The position numbers and the translations under genes are program-made. Of a stretch of 64,000 bases of DNA, positions 27,404 through 37,132 are shown piece by piece. The stretch covers positions 12,356 through 76,355 of the forward strand of contig NZ_KK214998.1 in the NCBI RefSeq assembly GCF_000633935.1. Direction: 5' to 3'. The notes beneath the pieces are model-generated. The model made no database searches. It was not told the origin of the DNA and saw only the letters and a list, made by a program, of their open reading frames with translations. Positions within the stretch are counted from its first letter, which is position 1. Each line of letters begins with the position of its first letter. The stretch comes from Ectothiorhodospira haloalkaliphila ATCC 51935. GTDB lineage: Bacteria; Pseudomonadota; Gammaproteobacteria; Ectothiorhodospirales; Ectothiorhodospiraceae.

Positions 27404-29938
27404 ATGTCCACATCCACCCCCGCATCCACTTCTTCACCCGACGCCGTCTCCCGTTCCGGGGGCGCTTCACTGACCCTGTCCATCGGCGGCATGGGTTGCG
27501 CTTCCTGTGTCGGTCGCGTAGAGGATGCCCTGCGCGCGTTACCCGGCGTGGATCGGGTGAGCGTGAACCTGGCCACCGAGCAGGCCACCATCGAAAGCGA
27601 TCAGGGCCTTCCAGATGCCAACACCCTGCGCCAGGCAGTCGCCGACGCTGGCTATCAGGTGGAAACCGATGACCTGGTGCTGGATGTGCAAGGCATGAAC
27701 TGCGGCGCCTGCTCCAGTCGTGTGCAGCGGGTACTGGATCAGACACCTGGGGTGACGGACGCAGCCGTGAACCTGGCCAATGGCCAGGCCCGCGTGACGG
27801 TGCTGACCGGTGCCATCACCGCCGCGGACCTGGCGCGCCGCGTCACCGACGCCGGCTATGAGAGCAAACCCCTGGAAGCCGGACCCGACCGGGAGGACCG
27901 GGAACGGGCCAGGCGCGCGGCGGAACTCACCGGCCTGCGCCGCGCCGTCATGATCGCCGCCGCCCTGACCCTGCCCGTGGTGGTGCTGGACATGGGCGGG
28001 CACTTCATTCCGGCCTTTCACGAAGCGGTGCACGGAGCCGTGGGCACCCAGGCCGTGTATCTGTTGTTCTTCGTGCTGGCCACTGCCGTGCAGTTCGGCC
28101 CGGGGCTGCGATTCTATCGCAAGGGCTGGCCCGCGCTGGTGCGCGGTGCCCCGGACATGAATTCCCTGGTGATGCTGGGCACCTCGGCGGCCTATGGCTA
28201 CTCGGTGGTGGCCACCTTTTTGCCCGGGGTGCTGCCGGCGGAGTCGGTGCATGTGTATTACGAGGCCTCCATGGTGATCATCACCCTGGTGCTGGTGGGC
28301 CGCTTCCTGGAGGCCCGGGCCAAGGGCGCTACCTCCGAGGCCATCCGCAAGCTCATGGGGCTCAAGCCCCGCGGTGCCCGGGTCTGGCGCGATGGGGCCT
28401 GGCAGGATGTGGACGTGGATCAGGTCCAGGTGGATGAGCGGGTGCAGGTGCGGCCCGGGGAGCGCATCCCGGTGGATGGCCAGGTGGTCGAGGGGCAATC
28501 CTGGGTGGATGAATCCATGATCACTGGCGAGCCCATTCCGGTGGACAAGCAGGCCGGTGGCGAGGTGGTCGGTGGCACCATCAACGGGCAGGGATCCCTG
28601 ACCGTCCAGGCCACGCGCGTGGGCGCCGACACGGTGCTGGCGCAGATCATACGCATGGTGGAATCCGCCCAGGCCTCGCGATTGCCCATCCAGGCCCTGG
28701 TGGACCAGGTCACCCGCTACTTTGTGCCCATGGTCATCGGCGTGGCCGTGCTCACCTTCGTTGTCTGGATGATCTTCGGCCCGGCGCCGGCGCTCACCCT
28801 GGCCCTGGTCAATGCCGTGGCGGTGCTGATCATCGCCTGCCCCTGTGCCATGGGGCTGGCCACGCCCACGTCCATCATGGTGGGCACCGGCAAGGGCGCG
28901 GACATGGGGGTGCTGTTCCGTGGCGGCGATGCCCTGCAGGCCCTGCGGGATGTGGAGGTGGTGGCCATGGACAAGACCGGCACCCTCACCCGGGGTCGCC
29001 CGGAACTCACCGATGTGGTCACTCACGGGAACGTGTCCCGGGAGCGGGTGCTGGCCCTGGCCGGGGCCCTGGAGTCCCGTTCCGAGCATCCGGTGGCCCA
29101 GGCCATTGTGCGCGCCGCCCAGGGGGCGGATGCCAACGCGGGGGAGCCGGACGTACAGGACTTCGAAGCCATCCCCGGCAAGGGGGTGAGGGGCACGGTG
29201 GATGGCCAGGAAGTGCGCATCGGCTCCTGGCGTTATCTGGACGAGTCCGGCGTGGATGCCGAATCAGCCCGGAAGGCCGCCGAGTCTCTGGCGGAGCAGG
29301 GCCGTACGCCGCTGCTGATGGCCGTGAGCGGAGAAATGACGGCCTTGCTGGGTGTGGCTGATCCACCCAAGGAATCGGCCCGGCAAACGGTGCAGCGCCT
29401 GCACGATCTGGGCCTGAAGGTGGTGATGATCACGGGGGACAACTGCCGCACAGCCGAGGCCGTGGCCCGGGATCTGGGTATCGATCAGGTACTGGCGGAG
29501 GTGCTGCCCGATGGCAAGGCCGATGAGGTGGCCCGCCTGCGGGGTGAGGGCGGCACCCGGGTCGCCTTCGTGGGGGATGGCATCAACGATGCCCCGGCCC
29601 TGGCGGGGGCGGATGTGGGCATTGCCATCGGCTCGGGCACGGACGTGGCCATGGAGTCGGCGGATGTGGTGCTCATGTCCGACGATCTGGGCAATGTGGT
29701 CAACGCCATTGCGCTGTCCCGGGCCACCTTGCGCAACATCAAGCAGAACCTGTTCTGGGCCTTTGCCTACAACGTCACCCTGCTGCCGGTGGCCGCCGGG
29801 GTGCTGTATCCGGTGTTCGGGCTGCTGCTCTCACCGGTGTTCGCGGCGGCCGCCATGTCCCTGTCGTCGGTGTCGGTGCTCAGCAATGCCCTGCGGCTCA
29901 AGCGCTTCCGGCCGGAAAAAATGTCATCGAACGCTTGA
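27404..29938 (+). CDS. copA: Copper-exporting P-type ATPase
   Basis: P1B-type ATPase that pumps Cu+ out of the cytoplasm. It has two N-terminal heavy-metal domains (GMGCASC near 30 and [10 protein letters not shown] near 100), an eight-helix membrane region with the intramembrane metal site [13 protein letters not shown], the phosphorylation motif DKTGTLTRG, the SEHP nucleotide-binding motif and the [10 protein letters not shown] hinge. 844 residues, typical. The promoter is not obvious; no CueR box was found. The -35 of the sRNA promoter described below overlaps its stop. Confidence 0.96.
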   Translation: MSTSTPASTSSPDAVSRSGGASLTLSIGGMGCASCVGRVEDALRALPGVDRVSVNLATEQATIESDQGLPDANTLRQAVADAGYQVETDDLVLDVQGMNCGACSSRVQRVLDQTPGVTDAAVNLANGQARVTVLTGAITAADLARRVTDAGYESKPLEAGPDREDRERARRAAELTGLRRAVMIAAALTLPVVVLDMGGHFIPAFHEAVHGAVGTQAVYLLFFVLATAVQFGPGLRFYRKGWPALVRGAPDMNSLVMLGTSAAYGYSVVATFLPGVLPAESVHVYYEASMVIITLVLVGRFLEARAKGATSEAIRKLMGLKPRGARVWRDGAWQDVDVDQVQVDERVQVRPGERIPVDGQVVEGQSWVDESMITGEPIPVDKQAGGEVVGGTINGQGSLTVQATRVGADTVLAQIIRMVESAQASRLPIQALVDQVTRYFVPMVIGVAVLTFVVWMIFGPAPALTLALVNAVAVLIIACPCAMGLATPTSIMVGTGKGADMGVLFRGGDALQALRDVEVVAMDKTGTLTRGRPELTDVVTHGNVSRERVLALAGALESRSEHPVAQAIVRAAQGADANAGEPDVQDFEAIPGKGVRGTVDGQEVRIGSWRYLDESGVDAESARKAAESLAEQGRTPLLMAVSGEMTALLGVADPPKESARQTVQRLHDLGLKVVMITGDNCRTAEAVARDLGIDQVLAEVLPDGKADEVARLRGEGGTRVAFVGDGINDAPALAGADVGIAIGSGTDVAMESADVVLMSDDLGNVVNAIALSRATLRNIKQNLFWAFAYNVTLLPVAAGVLYPVFGLLLSPVFAAAAMSLSSVSVLSNALRLKRFRPEKMSSNA

Positions 29939-29962
29939 CATGAAAATGAGAACGAGTATTAT
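29935..29962 (+). promoter_or_regulatory. sigma70 promoter with Fur-box-like sequence
   Basis: Perfect -35 TTGACA (29935-29940), 16-base spacer, TATTAT (29957-29962). The spacer holds GAAAATGAGAACGAGTATT at 29942-29960, which matches the 19-base Fur consensus (GATAATGATAATCATTATC) at 13 of 19 positions. It points away from copA into a gene-free 108 bases. Confidence 0.7.
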
Positions 29963-29968
29963 TTTACT

Positions 29969-30030
29969 CGTGTGTCGCTTTTCTCTTCTCTTCTCGCATG
30001 TTTAGGGGTCCGCTTGGGCCCCTTTTTTTT
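29969..30030 (+). ncRNA. Candidate Fur-regulated small RNA
   Basis: From the promoter above, transcription should start near 29969 and end at the terminator at 30030, giving an RNA of about 60 nt. No open frame fits and the next gene lies on the opposite strand, so the promoter serves nothing else. The 5' half carries CTTTTCTCTTCTCTTCTCG (29978-29996), a C/U-rich tract complementary to purine-rich Shine-Dalgarno sequences, the kind of seed used by Hfq-dependent sRNAs. The alternative is that the hairpin is only the copA terminator and the promoter match is chance; I think the combination argues against that. Confidence 0.55.
30004..30030 (+). terminator. Intrinsic terminator after copA / end of candidate sRNA
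   Basis: AGGGGTC-CGCTTG-GGCCCCT stem followed by an unbroken run of eight T (30023-30030). Strong Rho-independent terminator on the plus strand. Confidence 0.92.
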
Positions 30031-30070
30031 CGGTCTGCTGTCAGTGGCGTTGGCTTTCCAGGGCGACTCC

Positions 30071-31795
30071 CTATCGGGACTTGTTCAGCTTGAGGCCCAC
30101 CTTGATGATGCGATCGCCCGAGACTTCCCGCACCACCAGTTCCACGCCCGTCAGCTGCAAGCGGTCACCCACCACCGGCTGGGTGTTCAGGGAGCGGCGC
30201 AGGAACTCATCCAGGGTAAGGCCACGGGCCTCCTCGGGCACGGCGATCCCGTAGGCCAGGGAGAGATCATCCAGTCGGGCCACCCCGTTGAGCACGAACT
30301 CCCCGAAGAATTGACGCTCCGACAGGCGCTCGGGGGCCTCGCTGGCCACGAACAGGCGGTCCAGGGCCTTCAGGTCATGGGGCGAGGCCATCAGGTACAG
30401 ATAATCCCCCGGTCTCAGATCCAGCATGTTCAGGGCATCCAGCAACACCTTGTCCCTCAGGTGGGCCACTATCCGCACGCTGCGGGGCAGGGTGAAGCTG
30501 GTCCACTTCTCCCGCACCACCGGCGTGGTCTCCATCAAGCGGTAACCCACCAGTTCCAGTTCCTGCTGCCCGGGAATATCCAGTTCCACCCGCTGCACCA
30601 GATGGTTGGTGGGGGGGACTTCCAGCTTTAGCAGACGGGCGAAGGTGGACACCGTCCAGCCCTGAACCAGCAGCGAGATCAGCACCACGAAGAAGACGAT
30701 GTTGAACAGCATCTCCGCTTCGTCGATCCCGGCCAGGAAGGGGAACAGGGCCAGGATGATGGGGACGGCCCCGCGTAGCCCCACCCAGCCCACAAAGGCC
30801 TGTTCCCGCCAGGGGAAGCGAAACGGCAGTAGACACAGCCACACGGCAATGGGGCGGGCCACCAGAATCAGTACGGCGGCGATGAGCAGGGCATCCACAG
30901 CCACCGGCACCAACTCGGAGGGGGTGACCAGCAGCCCCAGCATCAGGAACATGCCGATCTGGGCGAGCTGGGCGATGCCGTCATGAAAACGGTTGATGTA
31001 CTGGGCTGCCTGCAGCGGCCGATTGCCCAGCAGCAGGCCCGCCAGGTAGATGGCCAGAAAGCCGCTGCCATCCATGACCGCCGCCACGCCGAAGATGCTC
31101 AGGCCCCCGGCCATGGCCGCCAGCGGATACAGCCCCTGGGGGATCTCCAGGCGGTTGATGAGCCACGCAAGGCCCAACCCGCCGGCCAGCCCCACCACGG
31201 CCCCCAGCCCCATCTGCTTGACGAACTCCCAGAGCACCGTCAGGCCCATGTTGCCGTGATCACCCACGATGACTTCGATGAAGGCAATGGTCAGGAAGAT
31301 GGCCATGGGATCGTTACTGCCGGACTCGATCTCCAGGGTGGCGCCCACGCGCTGCTTGAGTTCCAGCCCCCGGGAGTGGAGCAGGGAGAACACCGCCGCC
31401 GCGTCGGTGGAGCCGACGATGGCCCCCAGCAGCAGGCCCACCATCCAGTTCAGTTCCAGCCACCAGGCGGCGAAGGCCCCGGTGAGGCCGGCGGTGATCA
31501 TCACGCCGATGGTGGCCAGCCCCAGGGCCGGCCTGAGCCCCACACGGAAGCTGGAGATGGGCGTGCGCATGCCGCCATCGAAGAGGATGATGGCCAGGGC
31601 CAGGCTGCCGAACAGGTGCGCGATCTGCACATCCTTGAACTCGATGCCGCCGGGGCCTTCCTCGCCCATGAGCATGCCGATGAGCAAAAACACCAGCAGC
31701 AAGGGCACGCCCAGCCGCCGCGTGACGACGCCGGCCAGCACACTGGCCAGCAGCACCAGGCTGCCCATGAGAATGATCTGATTGGTGAGGTCCAT
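30071..31795 (-). CDS. cvrA: K+/H+ antiporter, NhaP2/CvrA type
   Basis: CPA1-family cation/proton antiporter of the inner membrane. About twelve TM helices over residues 5-400, with the ion-binding segment GSTDAAAVFSLL and ESGSNDPMAIFLT, followed by a cytoplasmic C-terminal part with a TrkA-C-like domain (VELDIPGQQELELVGYRLM) and a CorC-like domain (FGEFVLNGVARLDDLSLAYG). 574 residues and the same domain order as E. coli CvrA. It lies 47 bases after rep on the same strand. In a salt-adapted cell it would help control cytoplasmic K+ and pH; substrate preference (K+ or Na+) is inferred from the family. Confidence 0.93.
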   Translation of the reverse strand: MDLTNQIILMGSLVLLASVLAGVVTRRLGVPLLLVFLLIGMLMGEEGPGGIEFKDVQIAHLFGSLALAIILFDGGMRTPISSFRVGLRPALGLATIGVMITAGLTGAFAAWWLELNWMVGLLLGAIVGSTDAAAVFSLLHSRGLELKQRVGATLEIESGSNDPMAIFLTIAFIEVIVGDHGNMGLTVLWEFVKQMGLGAVVGLAGGLGLAWLINRLEIPQGLYPLAAMAGGLSIFGVAAVMDGSGFLAIYLAGLLLGNRPLQAAQYINRFHDGIAQLAQIGMFLMLGLLVTPSELVPVAVDALLIAAVLILVARPIAVWLCLLPFRFPWREQAFVGWVGLRGAVPIILALFPFLAGIDEAEMLFNIVFFVVLISLLVQGWTVSTFARLLKLEVPPTNHLVQRVELDIPGQQELELVGYRLMETTPVVREKWTSFTLPRSVRIVAHLRDKVLLDALNMLDLRPGDYLYLMASPHDLKALDRLFVASEAPERLSERQFFGEFVLNGVARLDDLSLAYGIAVPEEARGLTLDEFLRRSLNTQPVVGDRLQLTGVELVVREVSGDRIIKVGLKLNKSR

Positions 31796-31842
31796 GGTTA
31801 AACTCTATCAGGCTGATGTTCCATTACCTAACAGGGCAGAGC

Positions 31843-33843
31843 CTAACCCAGCAGGCTTTTCAGGTTGCTCAGGTGAGCCTTGCCGGTCAGCTTGACCTCC
31901 TCCGGGTCCGGCGGTTTCGCGTCGGGCCATTCCAGGAATTCCTCGGGCAGCTCCTGCAGGAAACGACTGGGTTCGCAGTCCACGATCTCGCCATAACGGG
32001 TGCGGCGACAGGCATAGGTGAGGGTGAGGCCCTTCTGGGCGCGGGTGATCCCCACGTAGGCCAGGCGGCGCTCCTCCTCCAGGGTGTCCTCTTCCAGGCT
32101 CACCCGGTGAGGCAGCAGTTCCTCTTCCATGCCCACCAGGAACACATGGGGGAACTCCAGGCCCTTGGCCGCGTGCAGGGTCATCAGGTGCACCCCGTCT
32201 GCTTCGGCCTCGCCTCCGGCCCGATCGAGGATGTCCATCAGCGTCATGTGTGCCACGATCTCGCCGATGTTCTTGCCTCCGGCGGCCCCCTCCCGGGAGA
32301 GTCTTCCCATCCAGTCCAGCACCTCGTTCACGTTTTCCATGCGTCGGCTGGCCGCCTTGGGGTTGGCGCTCTGTTCCAGTAGCCAGTCCTCGTAGCGCAT
32401 GTCCTCCACGAGGGTGCGGGCCACCTGGGCCGGATCTTCCTGGCCGGCCTTCATGCTGTGCTCCCGCAGCCAGTCGGCGAAACCCTGCACGCGGCCCACG
32501 GCGCGACTCGAGAGCACCTCCGTCAGGCCCATCTCCTGGCTGGCGGTGAACAGGCTCACGTGGCGTGACGAGGCATATTCCCCCAGCTTCTCCAGGGTGC
32601 CGGCGCCGATCTCCCGGCGGGGCACGTTGACGATGCGCAAGAAGGCACTGTCATCATCCGGGTTGGCCAGCAGGCGCAGATAGGCCAGCACATCCTTCAC
32701 CTCGGCACGCTCGAAAAAGGACTGCCCGCCACTGACCTTGTAGGGGATGCTGTTCTCCCGCAGCAGCTTTTCGAACACCCGCGCCTGGTGATTGCCCCGG
32801 TAGAGGATGGCGTAGTCCTTGTACTCGGTGCGGTGCTTGAAGCGGTGCTTCATGATCTCCGAGACCACCCGGGTGGCCTCGTGCTCACCGTCCTTGCAGG
32901 GCAGGATGCGAATGGGCTCGCCCTTTCCCAGGCCACTCCACAGGCGCTTTTCGAACACGTGCGGGTTGTTGGCAATGAGCCGGTTGGCCGTTTGCAGGAT
33001 CACGTTGGTGGAGCGGTAGTTTTGCTCCAGCTTGACGATCTTCAGGCGCGGGAAGTCCTGTTGCAGGGTGACCAGGTTTTCCGGGCGGGCGCCACGCCAG
33101 GCGTAGATGGACTGGTCATCATCGCCCACCGCGGTGAGGCCGCCTTCCACGTCCACCAGGAGCTTCACCAACCGGTACTGGCAGGCATTGGTGTCCTGGT
33201 ACTCGTCCACCAGCAGGTGCCGCAGACGGTGGCGCCAGCGATCGCGCACCTCCAGGTTCTCCTCCATCAGGTGCACCGGCAGGATGATCAGATCATCGAA
33301 ATCCACGGCGTTATAGGCCTTCAGGGCCCGCTGGTAGGCGGCATACAGGCGGGCCTGGCCGGCCTCCACCTCGTCGGCAGCATGGGAGAGGGCGGCTTCG
33401 GCGCTGATCAGATCGTTTTTCCAGCGACTGATGCGATGCCGCGCCGACTCCACCTCCACGCCCTCATCATGGCGATGGGTGAGTTGCTTGAGCAGGGACA
33501 GGGCATCGGCGGCATCAAAGATGGTAAAACCGGGCCGGTAGCCCAGTTGACGAATCTCGCGGCGGATGAAGTCGAGTCCCAGGGTGTGAAAGGTGGAAAC
33601 GGTCAGTCCACGGCTCTCCTCCCGGGAGAGCAGCTTGCCGGCCCGCTCCTTCATCTCCCGGGCGGCCTTGTTCGTGAAGGTGATGGCGGCGATATGCCGC
33701 GGCGCCATGCCCTTGTCCCGGATGAGGTGAGCGATCTTCTGGGTGATCACGCGGGTCTTGCCGCTGCCGGCACCGGCCAGCACCAGCAGGGGGCCGTCCA
33801 CATACTCGACGGCGGCACGTTGTTGCGGGTTGAGTGTGTCCAT
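31843..33843 (-). CDS. rep: ATP-dependent DNA helicase Rep
   Basis: Superfamily 1A 3'-5' helicase that helps the replisome pass protein blocks. All SF1 motifs are present: Walker A AGAGSGKTRV near residue 22, TFTNKAAREMKERA, DEYQDTNACQYRLV (motif II), VGDDDQSIYAWRGA (motif III), LEQNYRST (IV), and LMTLHAAKGLEFPHVFL (V). 666 residues compares with 673 for E. coli Rep. The ATG gives MDTLNPQQRAAVEYVDGP, the normal start. Divergent from ampD. Confidence 0.96.
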   Translation of the reverse strand: MDTLNPQQRAAVEYVDGPLLVLAGAGSGKTRVITQKIAHLIRDKGMAPRHIAAITFTNKAAREMKERAGKLLSREESRGLTVSTFHTLGLDFIRREIRQLGYRPGFTIFDAADALSLLKQLTHRHDEGVEVESARHRISRWKNDLISAEAALSHAADEVEAGQARLYAAYQRALKAYNAVDFDDLIILPVHLMEENLEVRDRWRHRLRHLLVDEYQDTNACQYRLVKLLVDVEGGLTAVGDDDQSIYAWRGARPENLVTLQQDFPRLKIVKLEQNYRSTNVILQTANRLIANNPHVFEKRLWSGLGKGEPIRILPCKDGEHEATRVVSEIMKHRFKHRTEYKDYAILYRGNHQARVFEKLLRENSIPYKVSGGQSFFERAEVKDVLAYLRLLANPDDDSAFLRIVNVPRREIGAGTLEKLGEYASSRHVSLFTASQEMGLTEVLSSRAVGRVQGFADWLREHSMKAGQEDPAQVARTLVEDMRYEDWLLEQSANPKAASRRMENVNEVLDWMGRLSREGAAGGKNIGEIVAHMTLMDILDRAGGEAEADGVHLMTLHAAKGLEFPHVFLVGMEEELLPHRVSLEEDTLEEERRLAYVGITRAQKGLTLTYACRRTRYGEIVDCEPSRFLQELPEEFLEWPDAKPPDPEEVKLTGKAHLSNLKSLLG

Positions 33844-33976
33844 GGGGCGCCGGGGGCGAAGGGCAGGGGGCGTCGTATTGTACCTGCGAGGCCGGTCGGC
33901 TGACAGGCGTGGGTTGTCGTCGTTGCGCCGGTATCATCGATGATCCATGAATCCGATGATGCCCAAGGATCACTGC

Positions 33977-34540
33977 ATGCACATCACCCCCCAGGGCTGG
34001 CTCCATCCCGCCACCCACACGCCCTCACCCAACCATGACCCCCGCCCGCCGGGTGTGGTCCCCGAACTGATCGTGATCCACGCCATCAGCCTGCCCCCCG
34101 GGCAGTTCGGTGGGCCCTGGATCGACCAGCTGTTCACCAATGCGCTGGACCCCGCCGAGCACCCCTATTTTGAACAGATCCACACCCTCAGGGTGTCGGC
34201 CCATTTACTGGTGCGTCGGGACGGTTCGCTGGTGCAGTATGTACCTTTTGGTGAGCGGGCCTGGCACGCCGGGGTTTCACGGTTTGCAGGGCGCGAGCGC
34301 TGCAATGATTTTTCCATTGGCATCGAACTGGAGGGTGCGGATGATTCTCCTTTTGCCGCGGTGCAGTATGAGCGCGCATCCCAGGTGATCGGGGTACTCG
34401 AACAGGCTTATGAATCCTTGCGAGGCAGGCCCGTCGTCGGCCACTCGGACATTGCACCCGGGCGCAAGACGGACCCCGGCCCATGCTTTGACTGGCAACG
34501 GTTTGAGGCGTGTCTGGGCAGGCCCTGCCGGAGGGGGTAA
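33977..34540 (+). CDS. ampD: 1,6-anhydro-N-acetylmuramyl-L-alanine amidase AmpD
   Basis: Cytoplasmic zinc amidase that recycles cell-wall muropeptides; its loss raises ampC-type beta-lactamase expression in organisms that have AmpR. Zinc ligands and motifs are visible: LIVIHAISLPPGQFGG (His near 37), RAWHAGVSRFAGRERCNDFSIGIELEG, and VVGHSDIAPGRKTDPGPCFDW. I chose the ATG at 33977 because AAGGA lies 7 bases upstream and it gives a normal 187-residue protein; an ATG at 33947 in frame lacks such a site. It precedes ampE. Confidence 0.94.
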   Translation: MHITPQGWLHPATHTPSPNHDPRPPGVVPELIVIHAISLPPGQFGGPWIDQLFTNALDPAEHPYFEQIHTLRVSAHLLVRRDGSLVQYVPFGERAWHAGVSRFAGRERCNDFSIGIELEGADDSPFAAVQYERASQVIGVLEQAYESLRGRPVVGHSDIAPGRKTDPGPCFDWQRFEACLGRPCRRG

Positions 34541-34698
34541 ATCCAAGTTATTTTCTTGGTTTTGTTGAGTTTCCCGGAACTGGATCAAGTGATCGGTATT
34601 TAGTAAACCCCCAAGGGTGATTTTGGTATTGTTTGACCTTGCATGCGGGAATTCGAACAACGAAACTTTGCGTACCATCTTAACCTTGGAAATCCACC

Positions 34699-35646
34699 AT
34701 GTCTCTGATCACCATTCTCATCGCTGTCGTTTTAGAACGTCTGACCAATGCCATTGAGAACCTGCGAAGCTTCACATGGTTGACTCGCGTGACCGGCATG
34801 ATCCGGGCGCGCGCCGAGGGCTTTGGCCTGGGAGGCACCGCGGCCCTCGTGGTCACCCTGGCCGTGCCGCTGGTCATCGTGGCCGTGATCTTCCATCTGG
34901 TGGGTGGCATGCTGGCCGGTATCGTGGGGCTGCTGCTGGGGCTGATCGTGCTGCTGTTCTGCCTGGGGCCGAGGGACCTGAACCGGCAGGTGGATTCCTA
35001 TCTGGAAGCCGGGGCCATGAAGGATGAGGACCGGGAGATGAAGCACGCCCGTGAACTCCTTGGTGAAGATAACGTGCCCGGCGATGCCGCGGAACGTTCC
35101 AGCGCCGTGCTGCAAAAGGCCCTGTCCGAGAGCAATCCGCGACTGTTTGCCGTGCTGTTCTGGTTCGTGATTCTTGGCCCTCTGGGCGCCGTGCTCTATC
35201 GTCTCTCCCACCTGCTGCAGGCCCCCGCGACGGAGGAGAAGCCGGCAGCGGCCGCCGCCGAAGGCGAGCAGGGCAAGGAAGGTGAGGACAAGCCCCAGGC
35301 CGAGCCCACTGAGGACGGTTTCCGGCAGGCAGCAGTGCGCCTGGTGGCCCTGCTGGACTGGATTCCGGCCCGCCTGGTGGCCCTGGGTTATGCCCTCACC
35401 GGCACCTTTGACCGGGCGTTCCCCGTGCTGCGCAGCAATTTCACCGGGCCGCTGGCCGGCATGGCCGAGCAGAACAAACGTCTGCTGCGCGACGCCGGTT
35501 CCGAGGCGGTGCAGTTGGACGATGTGGACATGAAGGACCCCCTGGAAGCCCGCTCTGCGGTGGAACGCGCCTCCAATCTGGTGTTCCGCACCCTGATCGC
35601 CTTCGTGGCCGTGCTGGCACTGCTGACCATCGTGGGTCTGGCCTGA
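34699..35646 (+). CDS. ampE: AmpE-like inner-membrane protein
   Basis: Membrane protein usually encoded after ampD; proposed sensory or structural partner in cell-wall recycling, function not settled. TM segments are at about 48-72, 73-92, 150-172 and 290-312, with a charged Ala/Glu-rich cytoplasmic loop (about 178-205) and conserved FCLGPRDLNRQV. 315 residues, somewhat longer than E. coli AmpE because of that loop. A 158-base AT-rich gap separates it from ampD, which may hold its own promoter. Confidence 0.87.
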   Translation: MSLITILIAVVLERLTNAIENLRSFTWLTRVTGMIRARAEGFGLGGTAALVVTLAVPLVIVAVIFHLVGGMLAGIVGLLLGLIVLLFCLGPRDLNRQVDSYLEAGAMKDEDREMKHARELLGEDNVPGDAAERSSAVLQKALSESNPRLFAVLFWFVILGPLGAVLYRLSHLLQAPATEEKPAAAAAEGEQGKEGEDKPQAEPTEDGFRQAAVRLVALLDWIPARLVALGYALTGTFDRAFPVLRSNFTGPLAGMAEQNKRLLRDAGSEAVQLDDVDMKDPLEARSAVERASNLVFRTLIAFVAVLALLTIVGLA

Positions 35647-35656
35647 TGGGTGTTGA

Positions 35657-36262
35657 ATGATCTGCATGGATCTGCTGCGTCATGGCGAACCCACCGGCGG
35701 CCTGCGTTACCGGGGCAGCGGGGTGGACGACCCCCTCAGCCAGGAGGGCTGGCGACAAATGTGGGACGCGGTGGGCGGCAAGGCCAACCCCGGCGGCCCC
35801 TGGGATCGCCTGGTCAGTTCGCCCATGGCCCGCTGCCAGGGCTTTGCCGAGCAACTGGCGCAGCGCCTGGGTCTGCCCATGGCCATCGAACCCGCCCTCC
35901 GGGAGGTGGGGTTCGGGGCCTGGGAGGGGCGCAGTCATGAGGACCTCAAGCTCAACAGCCTGGATGAGTACCTGGCCTTCTTCCAGGACCCGTTGAAATC
36001 CCGGCCCCAGGGGGCTGAGCCCCTTGGGGAGTTCCGGGGGCGCGTGTCCGACGCCCTGGCGCGGGTGGAAACCCGTTACCGCGGTCAGCACGTGCTTCTG
36101 GTGACCCATGCCGGCGTGATCCGTGCCGGCATCTGTGCAGCCCTGGACGTGCCCCTGGAGGCCATGTACCGCATCAAGGTGCCCTATGCGGGCCTCACCC
36201 GCCTGCGCCGGGATGAGCGGGGATTGATGCTGGAATTCGTGAATCGTACCCGGGTGTCGTGA
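35657..36262 (+). CDS. Histidine phosphatase family protein (CobC/GpmB-like)
   Basis: Phosphoglycerate-mutase-like phosphatase of 201 residues. The catalytic motif LLRHGEPTGG is at the start, then DPLSQEGWRQM, SSPMARCQGFAEQLA, the EVGFGAWEGRS segment typical of alpha-ribazole phosphatases, and VTHAGVIRAGICAAL with the second catalytic His. It could be CobC, completing the nucleotide loop of cobalamin, which would suit the nearby B12-dependent MetH, but family members act on many phosphates. It starts 10 bases after ampE. Confidence 0.8.
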   Translation: MICMDLLRHGEPTGGLRYRGSGVDDPLSQEGWRQMWDAVGGKANPGGPWDRLVSSPMARCQGFAEQLAQRLGLPMAIEPALREVGFGAWEGRSHEDLKLNSLDEYLAFFQDPLKSRPQGAEPLGEFRGRVSDALARVETRYRGQHVLLVTHAGVIRAGICAALDVPLEAMYRIKVPYAGLTRLRRDERGLMLEFVNRTRVS

Positions 36263-36322
36263 AGGGTCGGCCCCTCCTGGCCGTGTTAACCTTCTGGGCT
36301 TTCACACTTTCAGGGGATCTTC

Positions 36323-37093
36323 ATGAGTCCATTTCTCAAGACTGCCATTGATGCCGCCCTCAAGGCCCAGGGCGTGATCCAGCGCCATTATCGTCAGGGC
36401 GTGGAGGTGGAGCTCAAGCCGGACCAGACGCCGGTGACCATTGCCGACCTGGAGTCGGAGCAGGCCATCAAATCCGTCCTCTTCGGTGCCTTCCCTGATC
36501 ATGGCACCTATGGCGAGGAGACCGGCCAGGAACGCATGGATTCGGAATATCTCTGGTTGATCGACCCCATCGACGGCACCAAGAGCTTCGTGCGTCGTTA
36601 TCCCTTCTTCTCCACCCAGATCGCCCTGCGTCAGGGTGAGGAGCTGGTGCTGGGCGTATCAAATGCCCCGGAATTCGAGGAGATGGCCTATGCGGCCAAG
36701 GGGGAGGGGGCCTTTCTGGGAGAAAAGCCCATACGGGTGAGCGACGTCACCACCCTGGAGGATGCCACCCTGTCCCTGGGTAACATCAAGACGCTGGCGG
36801 GCGGGCCCGGCTGGCAGGGTCTGTCCGACATGGTGCAGCGGGTGAATCGTGCCCGGGGCTATGGGGATTTTTACCACTACCACCTGCTGGCCTCGGGCCG
36901 TATCGACCTGGTGGTGGAGTCGGACGTGAACATCCTGGACATCGCCGCGCTGGCCGTGGTGGTGCGCGAGGCCGGTGGCGTGTTCACTGATCTTGAGGGG
37001 CAGCCACTCACGCTGGACACCACCAGCGTGCTGGCCGCGGCCACGCCGGAACTCCATGCCATCGCCCTGGAAATGCTGAACCGCCAGGCCTGA
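36323..37093 (+). CDS. Inositol-monophosphatase-family phosphatase, HisN-like
   Basis: Mg2+-dependent phosphatase of 256 residues. Family motifs: the EETGQER metal site near 70, the DPIDGTKSFVRRYP box with both metal-binding Asp near 87-98, and the C-terminal VVESDVNILDIAALAVVVREAGG with its Asp. The FVRRYPFFSTQIAL segment resembles histidinol-phosphatase HisN more than CysQ or SuhB. A his operon is not in the window, so substrate is uncertain between histidinol phosphate and other small phosphates. Confidence 0.82.
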   Translation: MSPFLKTAIDAALKAQGVIQRHYRQGVEVELKPDQTPVTIADLESEQAIKSVLFGAFPDHGTYGEETGQERMDSEYLWLIDPIDGTKSFVRRYPFFSTQIALRQGEELVLGVSNAPEFEEMAYAAKGEGAFLGEKPIRVSDVTTLEDATLSLGNIKTLAGGPGWQGLSDMVQRVNRARGYGDFYHYHLLASGRIDLVVESDVNILDIAALAVVVREAGGVFTDLEGQPLTLDTTSVLAAATPELHAIALEMLNRQA

Positions 37094-37132
37094 CTTGCGG
37101 GGCCGGGCCGGCGGCGGCGGGTCCCAAGGCCG

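Noticed and set aside
29999-30160. Small plus-strand frame starting at the ATG at 29999
   Set aside because: It runs through the intrinsic terminator and into the antiporter gene, and has no ribosome-binding site.
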